From NCBI GenBank assembly GCA_026645575.1, contig JAPKMW010000001.1:124001-188000 (forward strand): DNA of 64,000 bases, given 5' to 3'. Source of the DNA: Caldilineaceae bacterium (GTDB lineage Bacteria; Chloroflexota; Anaerolineae; Caldilineales; Caldilineaceae). A model generated the notes under the pieces. That model worked only from the letters and a program-made list of their open reading frames with translations. It did not search any database and had not been told where the DNA came from. The position numbers were made by a program, and so were the translations under genes. Numbering within the stretch: position 1 is the stretch's first letter; each line of letters opens with the position of its first letter. Positions 41,057-50,197 of the stretch are shown in pieces.

Positions 41057-42889
41057 CTAACTGCGGGCAAATTGCAGCATCTGCCAGCCGACATTGATCG
41101 CGCTCTTGGCGCCTTCCCAACTGTTCAACCCTTTGAGGAAGGTCCACATTGGCCCTGGGCGCAGCGACCATTCACGGGTTGCGCGTTTTTGCCAATAGCC
41201 CAACTGCTCGGCGGTCAGATTTTCATAGTCCAACACGGTCGATTTGTCCATGTCCACCTCTTCCCATTTCGTGCCGGGGCGGAACCAGTTGTTTTCCACC
41301 ACTTCATAGAAGAAAGGTGTGCCTGGGTAGGGGGCGGCGACATGGAAGAGGGCAATGTCAAGCGGTAGTTCTTTCGCGTAGGCAATCGTCTCTAAAATCG
41401 ATTCCTCCGTCTCGCCTGGCAAACCGATGATAAAGTAGCCCCAATTTTTGATGCTGGCGGCTTTCGACCATTTCAGCGCCTTAAAGGCTTGTTCCTTCTT
41501 GTAGCCTTTGCGCGCCATCTTTAGCACCTGTTCGTTGGCGCTTTCAATGCCCCAGGAGATGAGCCAGCAGCCGGCCTTCCCCATGAGGGTCAACATTTCC
41601 TCATCGACATAATCCACGCGGCTGTTGCATGTCCACTTGATCTTGATGTTGCGACGGATCAACTCTTCACAGAAAGTGATGACATGTTCGCGGTTGACCG
41701 TAAAGAGGTCGGCGTACATGTGAATGTTATAGATACCCAGCTTGTTGAGATATTCGATCTCATCACACATATTTTCCGCCGAACGCACGCGCACACTGTT
41801 CTGATAGCTCACATGCTTGATGCAATATTTGCAGCCGGCGGGACAGCCACGGCTGGTGACAATAAAGGTGAAAGCGCCCTTCATCATCGGCATCCGCTGT
41901 TTGTCCAGCGGCAGCATCTCGTGGTGGGGAATGGGCAGGTCATCCAGGCTGGGGATAAAGGGGCGATCCGGGTTGATGATAATCTCGCCGCCTTCGTTGC
42001 GCCACGCCAATCCCAGGATCGTGGCATAAGGGGTCTTCTCCGGGGCGACCGGGAATTGATCGCTCACCAGATCGACGCCAATGCGGCGGGTTTGCAACTG
42101 GCTGGTCTCGGCCACAATTTTGGCAACCTTGGGGTTGCTGGGGCGCTTGCCTTCCAGGCGGTCAAGCAATTCACGAATCGTCGCCTCTGGTTCGCCGCGC
42201 AACACAAAGTCGAGCGCTGGGAAGGGACGCATTGTCTCCAGCGTCATGGGCGTGACATGGGTGCCAAAGGCCATGGTCTTGGCGCCTAGCGCTTTGGCCA
42301 GGAAAACGCCATACATATCATTTTTCAACGTCGGCGCCGTCACCTGGGTCAAATAATATTTGGGGCGCTTCTCCTCCAAAAGTTTTTCAAATTCGGGCCA
42401 GCCCATGCGCAAAGCGTTGGCATCAATGATCTCGACCGTATATTCCGGCTTCAGAATCGCCGCCAGTTGGGCCAAGCTAACCTGTGGCCAGATCATATTT
42501 TCGCGACTACGCCGCCCGACGCGATGCTGGCTGCGAATCCAGATCCCGCCGTCGGGTGTGGGTGGATTAACCAGCAAGACATCCACCGTACCGGCGGGGC
42601 GAGTAGACGAGGTCAACGTTTGTACGCTGGCGCCGGCATCGGGAAATTGCGAAGGGCGCAGCGGCGGAATGCGGCGAGTGCCGAGATTGTTTTGAATATC
42701 CGGGGACAACTCGACGTTGATCGGCTTCTTGGCGATGACAGGGGCGACGCCGTTGCTGTCACTGCCACTAGCGCTCTCTTCCACCACTTTGGCCGCCTGC
42801 ATAGTGGTGCGTTTGGCGGCTTGTTCTTGTAATTGTTTCACGCGCGCCCGTTGGGTGAGTTGCGTTGGCTGGTTGTTCGTTTCCGTCAT
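41057..42889 (-). CDS. B12-binding-domain radical SAM protein
   Basis: A 610-residue protein. After about 95 poorly conserved residues comes a cobalamin-binding-type Rossmann domain (DVLLVNPPTPDGG, LAQLAAILKPEYTVEIIDAN, VLRGEPEATIRELLDRLEG), then the radical SAM core with the cluster ligands in SRGCPAGCKYCIKH (CxxxCxxC) and GLPGETEESILETIAYA. I do not see the DxHxxG cobalamin-ligand motif, as in other class B members such as BchE- and HpnJ-like proteins. These enzymes do difficult C-methylations, cyclisations or rearrangements. Between glycosyltransferases it may modify a sugar or a lipid carrier; no specific reaction can be named. Confidence 0.88.
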   Translation of the reverse strand: MTETNNQPTQLTQRARVKQLQEQAAKRTTMQAAKVVEESASGSDSNGVAPVIAKKPINVELSPDIQNNLGTRRIPPLRPSQFPDAGASVQTLTSSTRPAGTVDVLLVNPPTPDGGIWIRSQHRVGRRSRENMIWPQVSLAQLAAILKPEYTVEIIDANALRMGWPEFEKLLEEKRPKYYLTQVTAPTLKNDMYGVFLAKALGAKTMAFGTHVTPMTLETMRPFPALDFVLRGEPEATIRELLDRLEGKRPSNPKVAKIVAETSQLQTRRIGVDLVSDQFPVAPEKTPYATILGLAWRNEGGEIIINPDRPFIPSLDDLPIPHHEMLPLDKQRMPMMKGAFTFIVTSRGCPAGCKYCIKHVSYQNSVRVRSAENMCDEIEYLNKLGIYNIHMYADLFTVNREHVITFCEELIRRNIKIKWTCNSRVDYVDEEMLTLMGKAGCWLISWGIESANEQVLKMARKGYKKEQAFKALKWSKAASIKNWGYFIIGLPGETEESILETIAYAKELPLDIALFHVAAPYPGTPFFYEVVENNWFRPGTKWEEVDMDKSTVLDYENLTAEQLGYWQKRATREWSLRPGPMWTFLKGLNSWEGAKSAINVGWQMLQFARS

Positions 42890-42954
42890 TGTTTCCTACT
42901 CCACGAGGTGATTTGCTCCACGGGGTCACTGTTCTATCGCGTATGTCCTGAGCA

Positions 42955-43007
42955 GGTAGTAAAGACTTTAGTCTTTGGCTACAAGGAAGACTAAAGTCTT
43001 TACTACC
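42955..43007. repeat. 21-bp perfect inverted repeat between radical SAM and GT2 genes
   Basis: Arms 42955-42975 (GGTAGTAAAGACTTTAGTCT plus T) and 42987-43007 pair perfectly around an 11-nt loop. Each arm itself contains the smaller palindrome AAAGACTTTAGTCTTT. It lies downstream of the GT2 (stop at 43119) and upstream of the radical SAM gene (start at 42889). Confidence 0.7.
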
Positions 43008-43118
43008 AACCCCTATGATGAAGGTGCATCTACTTATATGAACCGGCGGTGTCTGTTCGCTGCAAACGATTTCTCCGGACCGGATGCGCGCACAGGGGCC
43101 GTGTACATATCAACTCAA

Positions 43119-44384
43119 TTATGCCTGGGGCTGAACAACGGGACGGGCGCGCCCCTCGTTCACCTTTTCCCGTAGGGGTAGCCACTCTTTGCCGCGCAGG
43201 TCGTCGGCCACCAAATCTTCCCGCAGACGCAGCGTATCCAGCACCTGCATTTGCACCCAGGCAATCGCCAGTTGAATGCCGACTAGCGCCAGGCAGGCGC
43301 TGGCAAGGTAATAGAGCCAAAGCCGGGAAACCGCCCACCCTTGCAACCCAAGCAACAGCGAGACGCCGGCTACGACAATACCACCCAGGAAGAGTATAAT
43401 CCCGGCCCAGCCAAAGTGACGCGCCTTGCCCTGGCGAAAGATTGGGCGGCCCAGAATGCCCTGTTGCACCGGCGCTTTATGAAAGAGGGCGACAAAGTAA
43501 TTGAAACTCATGCCTAATGTCACTAAACTGACGCCGGCGACTGCTAACACCAGCGCCAAGAAGAGCGCAAACGCACCCAACGGGCTGACCTGGGTGACGC
43601 CATGCGTTCGCGCCCAGACCAAGCCGGCGCCGATCAAGACTGCAATGCCCAATGCGCTCAATCCCATTAAACCCAGCGGCCGCACCGGATTATAGTTGAG
43701 CGCCGTCCACACAATCGATTGGGCAAAGCGCATGCCATCTTTCACCACACTCAGCTTGGAGCGCCCCACCCGTTCGCTATAAGGAATCGGCGTCTCAACC
43801 ATATTGATCTGTTCATGCAAAGCGCGTGTACTCATCACCGGCGTGAGATTCAAACCATCCGGTAGCGGATAAAGACGGGGCAACAAACTCTTCTTGAAGA
43901 TGCGCATCCCGCTGGCCGAATCGGTAATCCGGCGGGCGCTGATCAGGCTGACCAGGCGGGCAAAGATCAGATTACCCAGGCGTCGTACTGCTGGCATATG
44001 ACTTTCCGCACCGGCCATGCGCGAACCAATCACCAACTCGGCGTTGTGTTGACAGGCCGTTTGATATAACTGGGGGTAATATTCGGGTGGGTAGGTGCCG
44101 TCGGCATCCATAAAGCCAATCCACTCGCCCCGCGCCGCCGCAAAACCAGTCTTGAGCGCTGCGCCATAGCCGCCATTTTTGGCATGGCGAATCAAGCGCG
44201 CCTCTGGTTGCGCCGCCACCAATTCCGGCGTGCGATCCTTGGAGCCATCGTCCACCACAATCAACTCTAAATCGTCGATCCCAACTGCTGCTAACTGGGG
44301 GCGTACTGCTAAAACGCGCGTCATAATCTCCTGAATGCCATCTTCTTCATTGTACGCCGGGATTACGACTGATAAGGTTGTCAT
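43119..44384 (-). CDS. GT2 polyprenyl-phosphate-sugar synthase-like (DPM1-type) with C-terminal membrane helices
   Basis: A 421-residue protein. The GT-A domain has [51 protein letters not shown], the metal site [14 protein letters not shown] and [18 protein letters not shown]; this is the dolichol/polyprenyl-phosphate mannose synthase type. Four helices follow (from about residue 230), and a soluble tail ends the protein. I start at the ATG at 44384, which has GGAG upstream; ten further residues to 44414 have none. It should make a polyprenyl-phosphate sugar at the inner face, usable by the GT-C type enzymes of this locus after flipping. It may itself be a GT2 with glucose rather than mannose specificity. 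Confidence 0.86.
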   Translation of the reverse strand: MTTLSVVIPAYNEEDGIQEIMTRVLAVRPQLAAVGIDDLELIVVDDGSKDRTPELVAAQPEARLIRHAKNGGYGAALKTGFAAARGEWIGFMDADGTYPPEYYPQLYQTACQHNAELVIGSRMAGAESHMPAVRRLGNLIFARLVSLISARRITDSASGMRIFKKSLLPRLYPLPDGLNLTPVMSTRALHEQINMVETPIPYSERVGRSKLSVVKDGMRFAQSIVWTALNYNPVRPLGLMGLSALGIAVLIGAGLVWARTHGVTQVSPLGAFALFLALVLAVAGVSLVTLGMSFNYFVALFHKAPVQQGILGRPIFRQGKARHFGWAGIILFLGGIVVAGVSLLLGLQGWAVSRLWLYYLASACLALVGIQLAIAWVQMQVLDTLRLREDLVADDLRGKEWLPLREKVNEGRARPVVQPQA

Positions 44385-44432
44385 AGTGCTTTGCTCCGGT
44401 TTGAATTGCTGCATGATTCGTGCTGCGTGTTG

Positions 44433-44471
44433 CGTGATTCATGAACCATGTAGCACGTTTCATGAATCACG
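44433..44471. terminator. 13-bp hairpin between acyltransferase and GT2 genes
   Basis: Arms CGTGATTCATGAA (44433-44445) and TTCATGAATCACG (44459-44471) pair perfectly with a 13-nt loop. It lies 2 bp beyond the acyltransferase stop on the minus strand. No T-run follows. Confidence 0.45.
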
Positions 44472-44473
44472 GA

Positions 44474-45316
44474 CTACAAAAATATTTCTTTGTTCTGTGG
44501 CGGCGGATCGCCTTCACGAATTTCTTTGAGTATACGGGCGGGAATCCCGCCGACAACGGTGTGTGGCGGGACATCCTTGGTGACGACCGCCCCAGCAGCG
44601 ACCACCGCGCCCTTGCCGATGCGGACGCCATCGGTGATAATGGCGCCGGCGCCGATCCAGACATCATCTTCGATCACGATGCCCTCGGCGGTGATGCCCT
44701 GTTCCAACATGGGGCGGTTAGGATCATGAAAGATGTGATTGACCGCCAGCATCTGTACCGAGGGGGCCGTATAGACGCGGTCGCCGATGGTGATGCCGCC
44801 CTGGCCGCGTAGGACATTCAGTTCACCGATCAAGCTATCGCGCCCGATGCGGATAAAGGCATGGGGGAGGTTACGAAAGTTGTAGACATGCAACACGGCG
44901 CCGTGCATGATAAAACTGTTTTCGCCGATGGTGATGCCTTGCGGACAGGCGTGAAGGTAGACGCCCTGGTCGAGATAGGCGTTGCGTCCTAATCGAATCT
45001 GGTCGGCAAAACGCAGGCGCACCCCATTTTCAATGGCCGCTACGCCATCCATCTGCAAGATGAGACGATAAAGAAGGGCACGCACCCCGATACCGATAAT
45101 GGTTGGCAGCCAACCAACGAGCAAAAAGAGAAACTGCTCTAAACCGTAGCGCGGCAAGCTGCTGGCCTGGCGTGATATGTAAAGTTGCAGACCGGCTAAT
45201 AGACCGGCTGTCCCTTTGGTGGTTGGCGCCAGATCTGGCCGCGTCGTTGGCGCTGCTACTTTTGCTGGATCTGAAATCATGCCGGTTAGCGACAATTTGT
45301 CTTTCCAATCGTTCAT
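44474..45316 (-). CDS. Left-handed beta-helix acyltransferase (WbbJ/LacA-type hexapeptide repeat)
   Basis: A 280-residue protein. After an 80-residue N-terminal part with one hydrophobic segment ([20 protein letters not shown]) the chain runs through hexapeptide repeats: [61 protein letters not shown] and [19 protein letters not shown]. The His in VNHIFHD is in the place of the catalytic His of sugar O-acetyltransferases. It is the first gene of the long minus-strand locus, after a 415-bp divergent region. Acetyl-CoA as donor and a glycan sugar as acceptor are family-based inference. Confidence 0.88.
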   Translation of the reverse strand: MNDWKDKLSLTGMISDPAKVAAPTTRPDLAPTTKGTAGLLAGLQLYISRQASSLPRYGLEQFLFLLVGWLPTIIGIGVRALLYRLILQMDGVAAIENGVRLRFADQIRLGRNAYLDQGVYLHACPQGITIGENSFIMHGAVLHVYNFRNLPHAFIRIGRDSLIGELNVLRGQGGITIGDRVYTAPSVQMLAVNHIFHDPNRPMLEQGITAEGIVIEDDVWIGAGAIITDGVRIGKGAVVAAGAVVTKDVPPHTVVGGIPARILKEIREGDPPPQNKEIFL

Positions 45317-45731
45317 GGTTCTACGCTCTTGGCGCTACTCCTTTTGCCGTACTTATCCTAGCGAAAAAGTGGGAATGAAGGTGTTACATATTGCTGACAG
45401 ATCAGCTTATCCGAGGGTAAACGATATATGATTTATCGGCAAACTTGGGAAAACCTTACGTACAATTGACTTTGGGACTGGATTACATGACTACGCAACT
45501 ACACGATTAAGCGACTATGGACTAATGACTATCACAAAATCGTTACGCCAAAATTACAGTTTGCACACTTGGGCAAAATTGGTTACAATGCTCTCCCAGG
45601 ATGCCCCCATACATCACCGCTGGGGACTCCCTCTCCAAAGAATGACCGAATCAACCAAAGGTAATCTAGGGTTCATGTATGATTTCATATCTGACCCATA
45701 GCACTCAATTTCAATTCAAAAGGAGGATGCT
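45317..45731. other. Divergent intergenic region between the glycan locus and an ABC operon
   Basis: No gene is seen in these 415 bp. They should contain the leftward promoter for the acyltransferase and the rightward promoter for the binding protein (a candidate is at 45561-45589). TGAAGGTGTTACA at 45376-45388 repeats a sequence at 5489-5501. A strong AAAGGAG box on the minus strand near 45340 is too far from the acyltransferase ATG to serve it. Confidence 0.5.
45561..45589 (+). promoter_or_regulatory. Putative promoter of the ABC binding-protein operon
   Basis: TACAAT (45584-45589) matches five of six -10 positions and is preceded after 17 bp by TTGCAC (45561-45566), which keeps only the first three -35 bases. 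Transcription would start near 45596, about 136 bp before the TTG start. Confidence 0.35.
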
Positions 45732-47537
45732 TTGAGTAAATTCCGAAGTTATCAACGTTCTGCGCTGTTGCGCTGGCTGTCACCAGTAATGGTGGCGGCT
45801 TTTGTGCTGACAGCCTGTGTGGCGCCGGCGGCCGGACCAGCCTCGGCGGCCCCTGCCGCCGAGGCAGCGGCGACAGCAGCGCCAGCGGAAGAAGCGGCCG
45901 CTCCCGCTGATGCTATGACCACGATCTATGGGGAGCAGCTCCCTGAGGACGCCTTGCCCTATGATCAGCAAGTTTCATATGGCTCCTGCCCCAATAACAC
46001 CAGCGCCTCGACCTTTGACTTCCAAGTTGCTGTCTACAACCGCTATTGTCTCTCCGACTTGTTCAGCGACCCACTGACGGAACTTGATAAGGATTTCAAC
46101 GTGGTGCCGGCTGCCGCCGAAAGCTGGGAAGTTTCCGAAGATGGCTTGACCTGGAGTTTCAAGTTGCGCCCTGACCAGGTGTGGTCTGATGGCACGCCGT
46201 TGACCGCCCACGACTATGTCGCTACCTTCCAATACCTGGCTGACCCGGAACACGCCTGGGACTTTGCCTGGTTCTATAACGGCGTTATCAAGAACTGGGA
46301 AGAAGTGATCGCCGGTGAATTGCCCAAAGAAGAGTTGGGTGTCGCCGCCGCCGATGATCTGACCTTCCAGATCACCACCCAGAAGCCCTTCCCGCCCATG
46401 CCCGGCATGATGAAATTCGGCTGGACGCTTCAGAAGAAAGCAATGGAAGAACATGGCCCGCTCTATAATAGTGATCCGGCGACCCATGTTTCCTCTGGTC
46501 CCTTTACCCTGGAAACCTTTGAGCCAGGCAAAACCATCTCAGTGGTAGCGAATCCGACTTATAAAGGCTATCGCCCACCGCGCAGACAACGCTTGGTTGC
46601 GATTTACATGGATGCCGGTACTGAATTTGCTGCTTTCCAAAAGGGTGAAATTGATGCTGTTGGTTACGAATCGCTTAGCCCAGCCGATCTGGAGCTGGTG
46701 CTGCAAGATCCGACGCTGAAGGAAAACTATCTCCGTCACTTTGGCGACTTCCGCACCGACTATCTGCTCTTTGACACCTTCAATCCGCCTTTTGATAATA
46801 TTGATGTACGCAAAGCCTTTGCCCATTCCGTGGATCGTGAATCCATTGTCACGAACATTTACGGTGAAGTCAAGGCGATGCCGGCGTATGCGATGTTAAT
46901 GCCCGGCTTCCCCTCCTCTTCGACCAAAGGCGAACTGAACGAGTATCAGAAATACGATTGTGACCTGGCCAAGGAACACCTGACCACCGCCGGCTATCCC
47001 AATGGTGAGGGTTTCCCCAAGTTGGAGATGTGGCTCCGCAATGAAGGAGCCGCCCTCCAGGCGGTCTTCCAAGCGGTGGCTGCCTCGATCTCCCAATGTC
47101 TCAATGTGGAAATTGAGGTATCTAATAAGGATCGCAAAGTTTATACCGATGCGATGAATGCCAAACCGACCCAACTGCAACTCGGCGCTGTCTCCTATGG
47201 CATGGACTATCTCGACCCCACGAACATGTTGGGTATCTGGGTCTTTGGTGGTCGCCATTCCTGGAAGAATGATGAATTTGATCGCTTGATCAACGAGGCG
47301 ACCCCGTTGGTGAGTGACCCAGCCTTGCGCGACCAAATGTTCCGCGATGCTGAAAAGATCCTGGTGGATGATGTTGGCGGCGTCTTCCTGGTCCATCGCT
47401 GGCAAGGCACCCTTTTCCAACCGTGGGTGCAGGGCGACTGCCTTCGTGAGCCTGATTCCATTGGCATCAAGGGGGAGCACTGGGGTAATGATTCGTGTGT
47501 TAGCAATCAGTACATTTCGACCGCCAAACAACAGTAG
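45732..47537 (+). CDS. ABC transporter substrate-binding lipoprotein, family 5 (oligopeptide/dipeptide type)
   Basis: A 601-residue extracytoplasmic lipoprotein. The signal sequence ends in the lipobox LTAC with Cys29, followed by an Ala/Pro/Glu-rich linker. The SBP_bac_5 fold is visible in PAAAESWEVSEDGLTWSFKL, GTPLTAHDYVATFQYLADPE, SSGPFTLETFEPGKTISVVA and DNIDVRKAFAHSVDRESIV. The start codon is TTG, with an exceptionally strong AAAGGAGG box 5 bases before it; the ATG inside that box runs straight into a stop, so TTG is the only choice. Two permeases follow. Ligand is unknown; peptides, nickel and sugars are all bound by this family. Confidence 0.92.
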   Translation: MSKFRSYQRSALLRWLSPVMVAAFVLTACVAPAAGPASAAPAAEAAATAAPAEEAAAPADAMTTIYGEQLPEDALPYDQQVSYGSCPNNTSASTFDFQVAVYNRYCLSDLFSDPLTELDKDFNVVPAAAESWEVSEDGLTWSFKLRPDQVWSDGTPLTAHDYVATFQYLADPEHAWDFAWFYNGVIKNWEEVIAGELPKEELGVAAADDLTFQITTQKPFPPMPGMMKFGWTLQKKAMEEHGPLYNSDPATHVSSGPFTLETFEPGKTISVVANPTYKGYRPPRRQRLVAIYMDAGTEFAAFQKGEIDAVGYESLSPADLELVLQDPTLKENYLRHFGDFRTDYLLFDTFNPPFDNIDVRKAFAHSVDRESIVTNIYGEVKAMPAYAMLMPGFPSSSTKGELNEYQKYDCDLAKEHLTTAGYPNGEGFPKLEMWLRNEGAALQAVFQAVAASISQCLNVEIEVSNKDRKVYTDAMNAKPTQLQLGAVSYGMDYLDPTNMLGIWVFGGRHSWKNDEFDRLINEATPLVSDPALRDQMFRDAEKILVDDVGGVFLVHRWQGTLFQPWVQGDCLREPDSIGIKGEHWGNDSCVSNQYISTAKQQ

Positions 47538-47557
47538 GTTAGCGTGAACTGACGAGC

Positions 47558-47597
47558 GAAGTAGGCGCCATTTTTACTTGAAAAGGGCGCCTACTTC
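47558..47597 (+). terminator. Hairpin between binding-protein and permease genes
   Basis: Arms GAAGTAGGCGCC (47558-47569) and GGCGCCTACTTC (47586-47597) pair perfectly with a 16-nt loop. It begins 20 bp after the binding-protein stop. Such hairpins commonly give more binding protein than permease, by partial termination or mRNA protection. Confidence 0.55.
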
Positions 47598-47631
47598 CTT
47601 GGACTTTTGCATTTGAATTATTGAGAAACTT

Positions 47632-48612
47632 ATGACACGTTACATTTTAGGCCGTCTCGCCGCCTTGGTTTTTGTCCTCTTTGCTGTCTCCGTAATCAAT
47701 TTTACCATTATGCACGCCGTGCCGGGCGGCCCCTTTGATGAGGAAAAACAACCGTTGACCGGCGCGGCCAAAGAAAATATTTTGCGCAAATATGGGCTGG
47801 ATAAACCGGCTTGGCAGCAATATCTCAATTATATGAAAAATGCGGTGCGTCTTGATTTTGGCATCTCCTTTCAGCAGCCGACCATGACGGTCATTGAATT
47901 GATCAAGTCACGCTGGCCATTGACCATGCAAGTGGGCATCATGACCTTACTGGTGGTCTTTGGCCTGGGCATTCCCTTAGGCATTACCGCCGCCTATTAC
48001 CAAAATTCCTGGATTGATAATACTTTAACTTTCTTTGCTATGTTGGGCATTACCATGCCCAGTTTTGTCCTCGCCTATGTCCTGCTCATGACGCTCTCGG
48101 TCACTTTGGATTGGCTACCCATGCGTGGCTGGGGTGATTCGACTTGTTTGCTCAATAACCCGGCGTGGAAAACCGGCTTTTTTTGTTCGGATTGGATCAT
48201 GCCGGTACTGGCCTATTCGTTGGCGCCCATGGCGGTCATTGCCCGCTTTACCCGCGCCAGCGTGGTCGAGGCCATTCGTTCTGATTATGTGCGCACGGCC
48301 CGCGCCAAAGGGTTGGGCGACCGACTGCTGATGACGCGCCATGTCTTTCGCAATGCCCTGATTCCGGTTGTCACTGTCGGCGGCCCGATGATCCCGGACT
48401 TGATGACCGGCAGCATCTTTATTGAATCGACCTTTTCGATCAATGGCTTGGGGCGCTACTTTGTCACCAGCGCCTTTAATCGTGACTATCCAATGTTGAT
48501 GGCGATTGCCTTCCTGATTGCCGGGCTGTGGGGCCTGATGAATTTACTAACCGATGTGGTCTACACCTGGATTGATCCGCGTGTGCGGCTGGGCGCCGAA
48601 GGGGGCAAGTAG
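47632..48612 (+). CDS. ABC transporter permease (DppB/OppB type)
   Basis: A 326-residue inner-membrane protein with six helices. The N-terminus MTRYILGRLAALVFVLFAVS and HAVPGGPFDEEK are typical of OppB/DppB. The EAA loop that contacts the ATPase reads VVEAIRSDYVRTARAKGLGD, and FSINGLGRYFVTSAFNRDYP follows. It starts 94 bp after the binding protein, past a hairpin, and overlaps the next permease by one base (TAGTG). It should form a heterodimer with that protein. Confidence 0.93.
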   Translation: MTRYILGRLAALVFVLFAVSVINFTIMHAVPGGPFDEEKQPLTGAAKENILRKYGLDKPAWQQYLNYMKNAVRLDFGISFQQPTMTVIELIKSRWPLTMQVGIMTLLVVFGLGIPLGITAAYYQNSWIDNTLTFFAMLGITMPSFVLAYVLLMTLSVTLDWLPMRGWGDSTCLLNNPAWKTGFFCSDWIMPVLAYSLAPMAVIARFTRASVVEAIRSDYVRTARAKGLGDRLLMTRHVFRNALIPVVTVGGPMIPDLMTGSIFIESTFSINGLGRYFVTSAFNRDYPMLMAIAFLIAGLWGLMNLLTDVVYTWIDPRVRLGAEGGK

Positions 48613-49529
48613 TGGCAGAAGCAAGTCGTGAACTACGGGTTGCCCTCAAGCCCGTTGATCAAATTAGGAAGAACCAAAAACATCGCACCCTTTGGCGTGA
48701 TGCCATGCACCGTTTTTCGCACAACCGCCTGGCCGTCTTCGGTCTCTTCGTGGTTGTCTTCTTCTTGTTACTCGCCGTCTTTGCCGATGTGATTGCGCCC
48801 TATGCCTATGATTATGCCGATTTTACCCGTGTGCGTCTCTTCCCTTTTGAACATCCAGACCATCCGTTAGGCACCGATGAGGTTGGTCGCGACTTTTTGA
48901 GCCGCCTGATTTATGGCGCTCGCACTTCCATGACGGTTGGCATTATTATTCAGATAGTGGCCTTGGTGATTGGCGTGCCCATGGGGGGAATGGCGGGTTA
49001 TTTAGGGGGGAAGATCGATTTTGTTGTGGTGCGTTTGATCGAAATTATGACGGCTTTTCCCGGTCTGCTCTTCACGATTTTGATCGTCGCAGCTTTTGGC
49101 GGCGGTTTTTGGCAAGTCATCTTTGCGCTCAGTATTACCAGTTGGGTGGGGACGGCGCGCTTAGTGCGTGGTCAAGTGCTTTCGATTCGCGAAAAGGAGT
49201 ACATTGAGTCTGCCCGCGCCATTGGCGCCGGTCAAAATGATGTTGTTTTTCGCCACATCTTACCCAACATCCTATCACCCCTCCTGGTGGCGATTACCTT
49301 TGGCATTCCCGGCGCCATGTTTGGGGAAGCCGGCCTTAGTTTTCTGGGGCTTGGCATCAACGACCCGATTGCCAGTTGGGGCAAGATGGTGGGCATGAGC
49401 GGCGCCTACGCTAAAGTCTATTGGCATCTGGCGCTCTTCCCGACACTGGCCATTGCTTTCTCCATGCTGGGTTTCTCCTTTGTTGGCGATGGTTTACGCG
49501 ATGCACTCGATCCGAAAGTAACGAAGTAA
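48612..49529 (+). CDS. ABC transporter permease (DppC/OppC type)
   Basis: A 305-residue membrane protein with an N-terminal cytoplasmic extension and six helices. HPLGTDEVGRDFLSRLIYGA is the DppC signature after the first helix; the ATPase-contact loop is REKEYIESARAIGAGQNDVV, and GEAGLSFLGLGINDPIASWG follows. The GTG start overlaps the upstream stop. No ATPase gene follows: the next genes are a cytochrome and a kinase-like protein, so the transporter must borrow ATPases encoded elsewhere. Confidence 0.93.
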   Translation: MAEASRELRVALKPVDQIRKNQKHRTLWRDAMHRFSHNRLAVFGLFVVVFFLLLAVFADVIAPYAYDYADFTRVRLFPFEHPDHPLGTDEVGRDFLSRLIYGARTSMTVGIIIQIVALVIGVPMGGMAGYLGGKIDFVVVRLIEIMTAFPGLLFTILIVAAFGGGFWQVIFALSITSWVGTARLVRGQVLSIREKEYIESARAIGAGQNDVVFRHILPNILSPLLVAITFGIPGAMFGEAGLSFLGLGINDPIASWGKMVGMSGAYAKVYWHLALFPTLAIAFSMLGFSFVGDGLRDALDPKVTK

Positions 49530-49578
49530 TGATGGAGTTGCTCTTATTCATATTTTTGTCAGAGGATGATGAAATTAT

Positions 49579-50097
49579 ATGTCAAGCCGCCTAACTCATT
49601 TTCCACAACGCCGCCTGCTTCTGCTCTGTCTCACGCTGTTTTTGTTGGTTGCTGCCTGTGGCCGGAACCGCGAAGGTGCGGGGGATAGTTCGCAGTCGCC
49701 CAGCGCTGATCGCTTGGCGGCGCCAACCATGCCCGCTGGTCAATTTACCGCTGTTGGTGAACAGAGTGTTTTGACTGGTACGGCCAGTTTAACGGAAACT
49801 GTGCAAACCACCCAAAGCGCACAAACGACCCAAACCACCAATACTGCTGCCCCTGATCTTTCCCGTGGCGAAGCGGCCTACACCAAAAACAAATGTGGCG
49901 ACTGTCATGGCGCCAAGGGTGAAGGGGTCGCTGATAAAGGCAACGCCATCGCTGGCATGACCTTGTCCCTTGAAGAGTTCGACGCTCTGTTGCGCACTGG
50001 CGGCGGGCTAGGCAACACCCACATCTTTGGCCGCTCCGCCGTCAGCCCCAGCGGCATGGAAGCGCTTTATGCATATGTGCAATCCCTCGGACAATAG
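49579..50097 (+). CDS. Monohaem cytochrome c lipoprotein
   Basis: A 172-residue surface protein. The signal peptide ends in VAAC with Cys27 as lipid attachment site. A Thr/Gln/Ser-rich linker of about 65 residues leads to a class I cytochrome c domain: haem site CGDCH at residues 106-110 in KNKCGDCHGAKGEG, and GMEALYAYVQSLG as the closing helix. The distal ligand is probably a Met in the last third, for example that in SPSGMEAL, but this is not certain. It is 49 bp downstream of the permease and may be its own unit or the end of the operon. Partner enzymes are not in the window. Confidence 0.88.
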   Translation: MSSRLTHFPQRRLLLLCLTLFLLVAACGRNREGAGDSSQSPSADRLAAPTMPAGQFTAVGEQSVLTGTASLTETVQTTQSAQTTQTTNTAAPDLSRGEAAYTKNKCGDCHGAKGEGVADKGNAIAGMTLSLEEFDALLRTGGGLGNTHIFGRSAVSPSGMEALYAYVQSLGQ

Positions 50098-50108
50098 CAT
50101 TTATTTGT

Positions 50109-50192
50109 GATTTTAGATTTTGGATTTTCGATTGTAAGCACAGAATGGTATATAATCTAAAATCTAAAATCTAAAATCCAAAATCTAAAATC
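50109..50192. repeat. AT-rich 20-bp inverted repeat with tandem AAATCT units
   Basis: GATTTTAGATTTTGGATTTT (50109-50128) pairs perfectly with 50173-50192. The right side is a run of AAATCTA/AAATCCA heptamer repeats starting near 50155. It ends 5 bp before the start of the kinase-like gene and may end the cytochrome transcript. Confidence 0.6.
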
Positions 50193-50197
50193 CTTTG

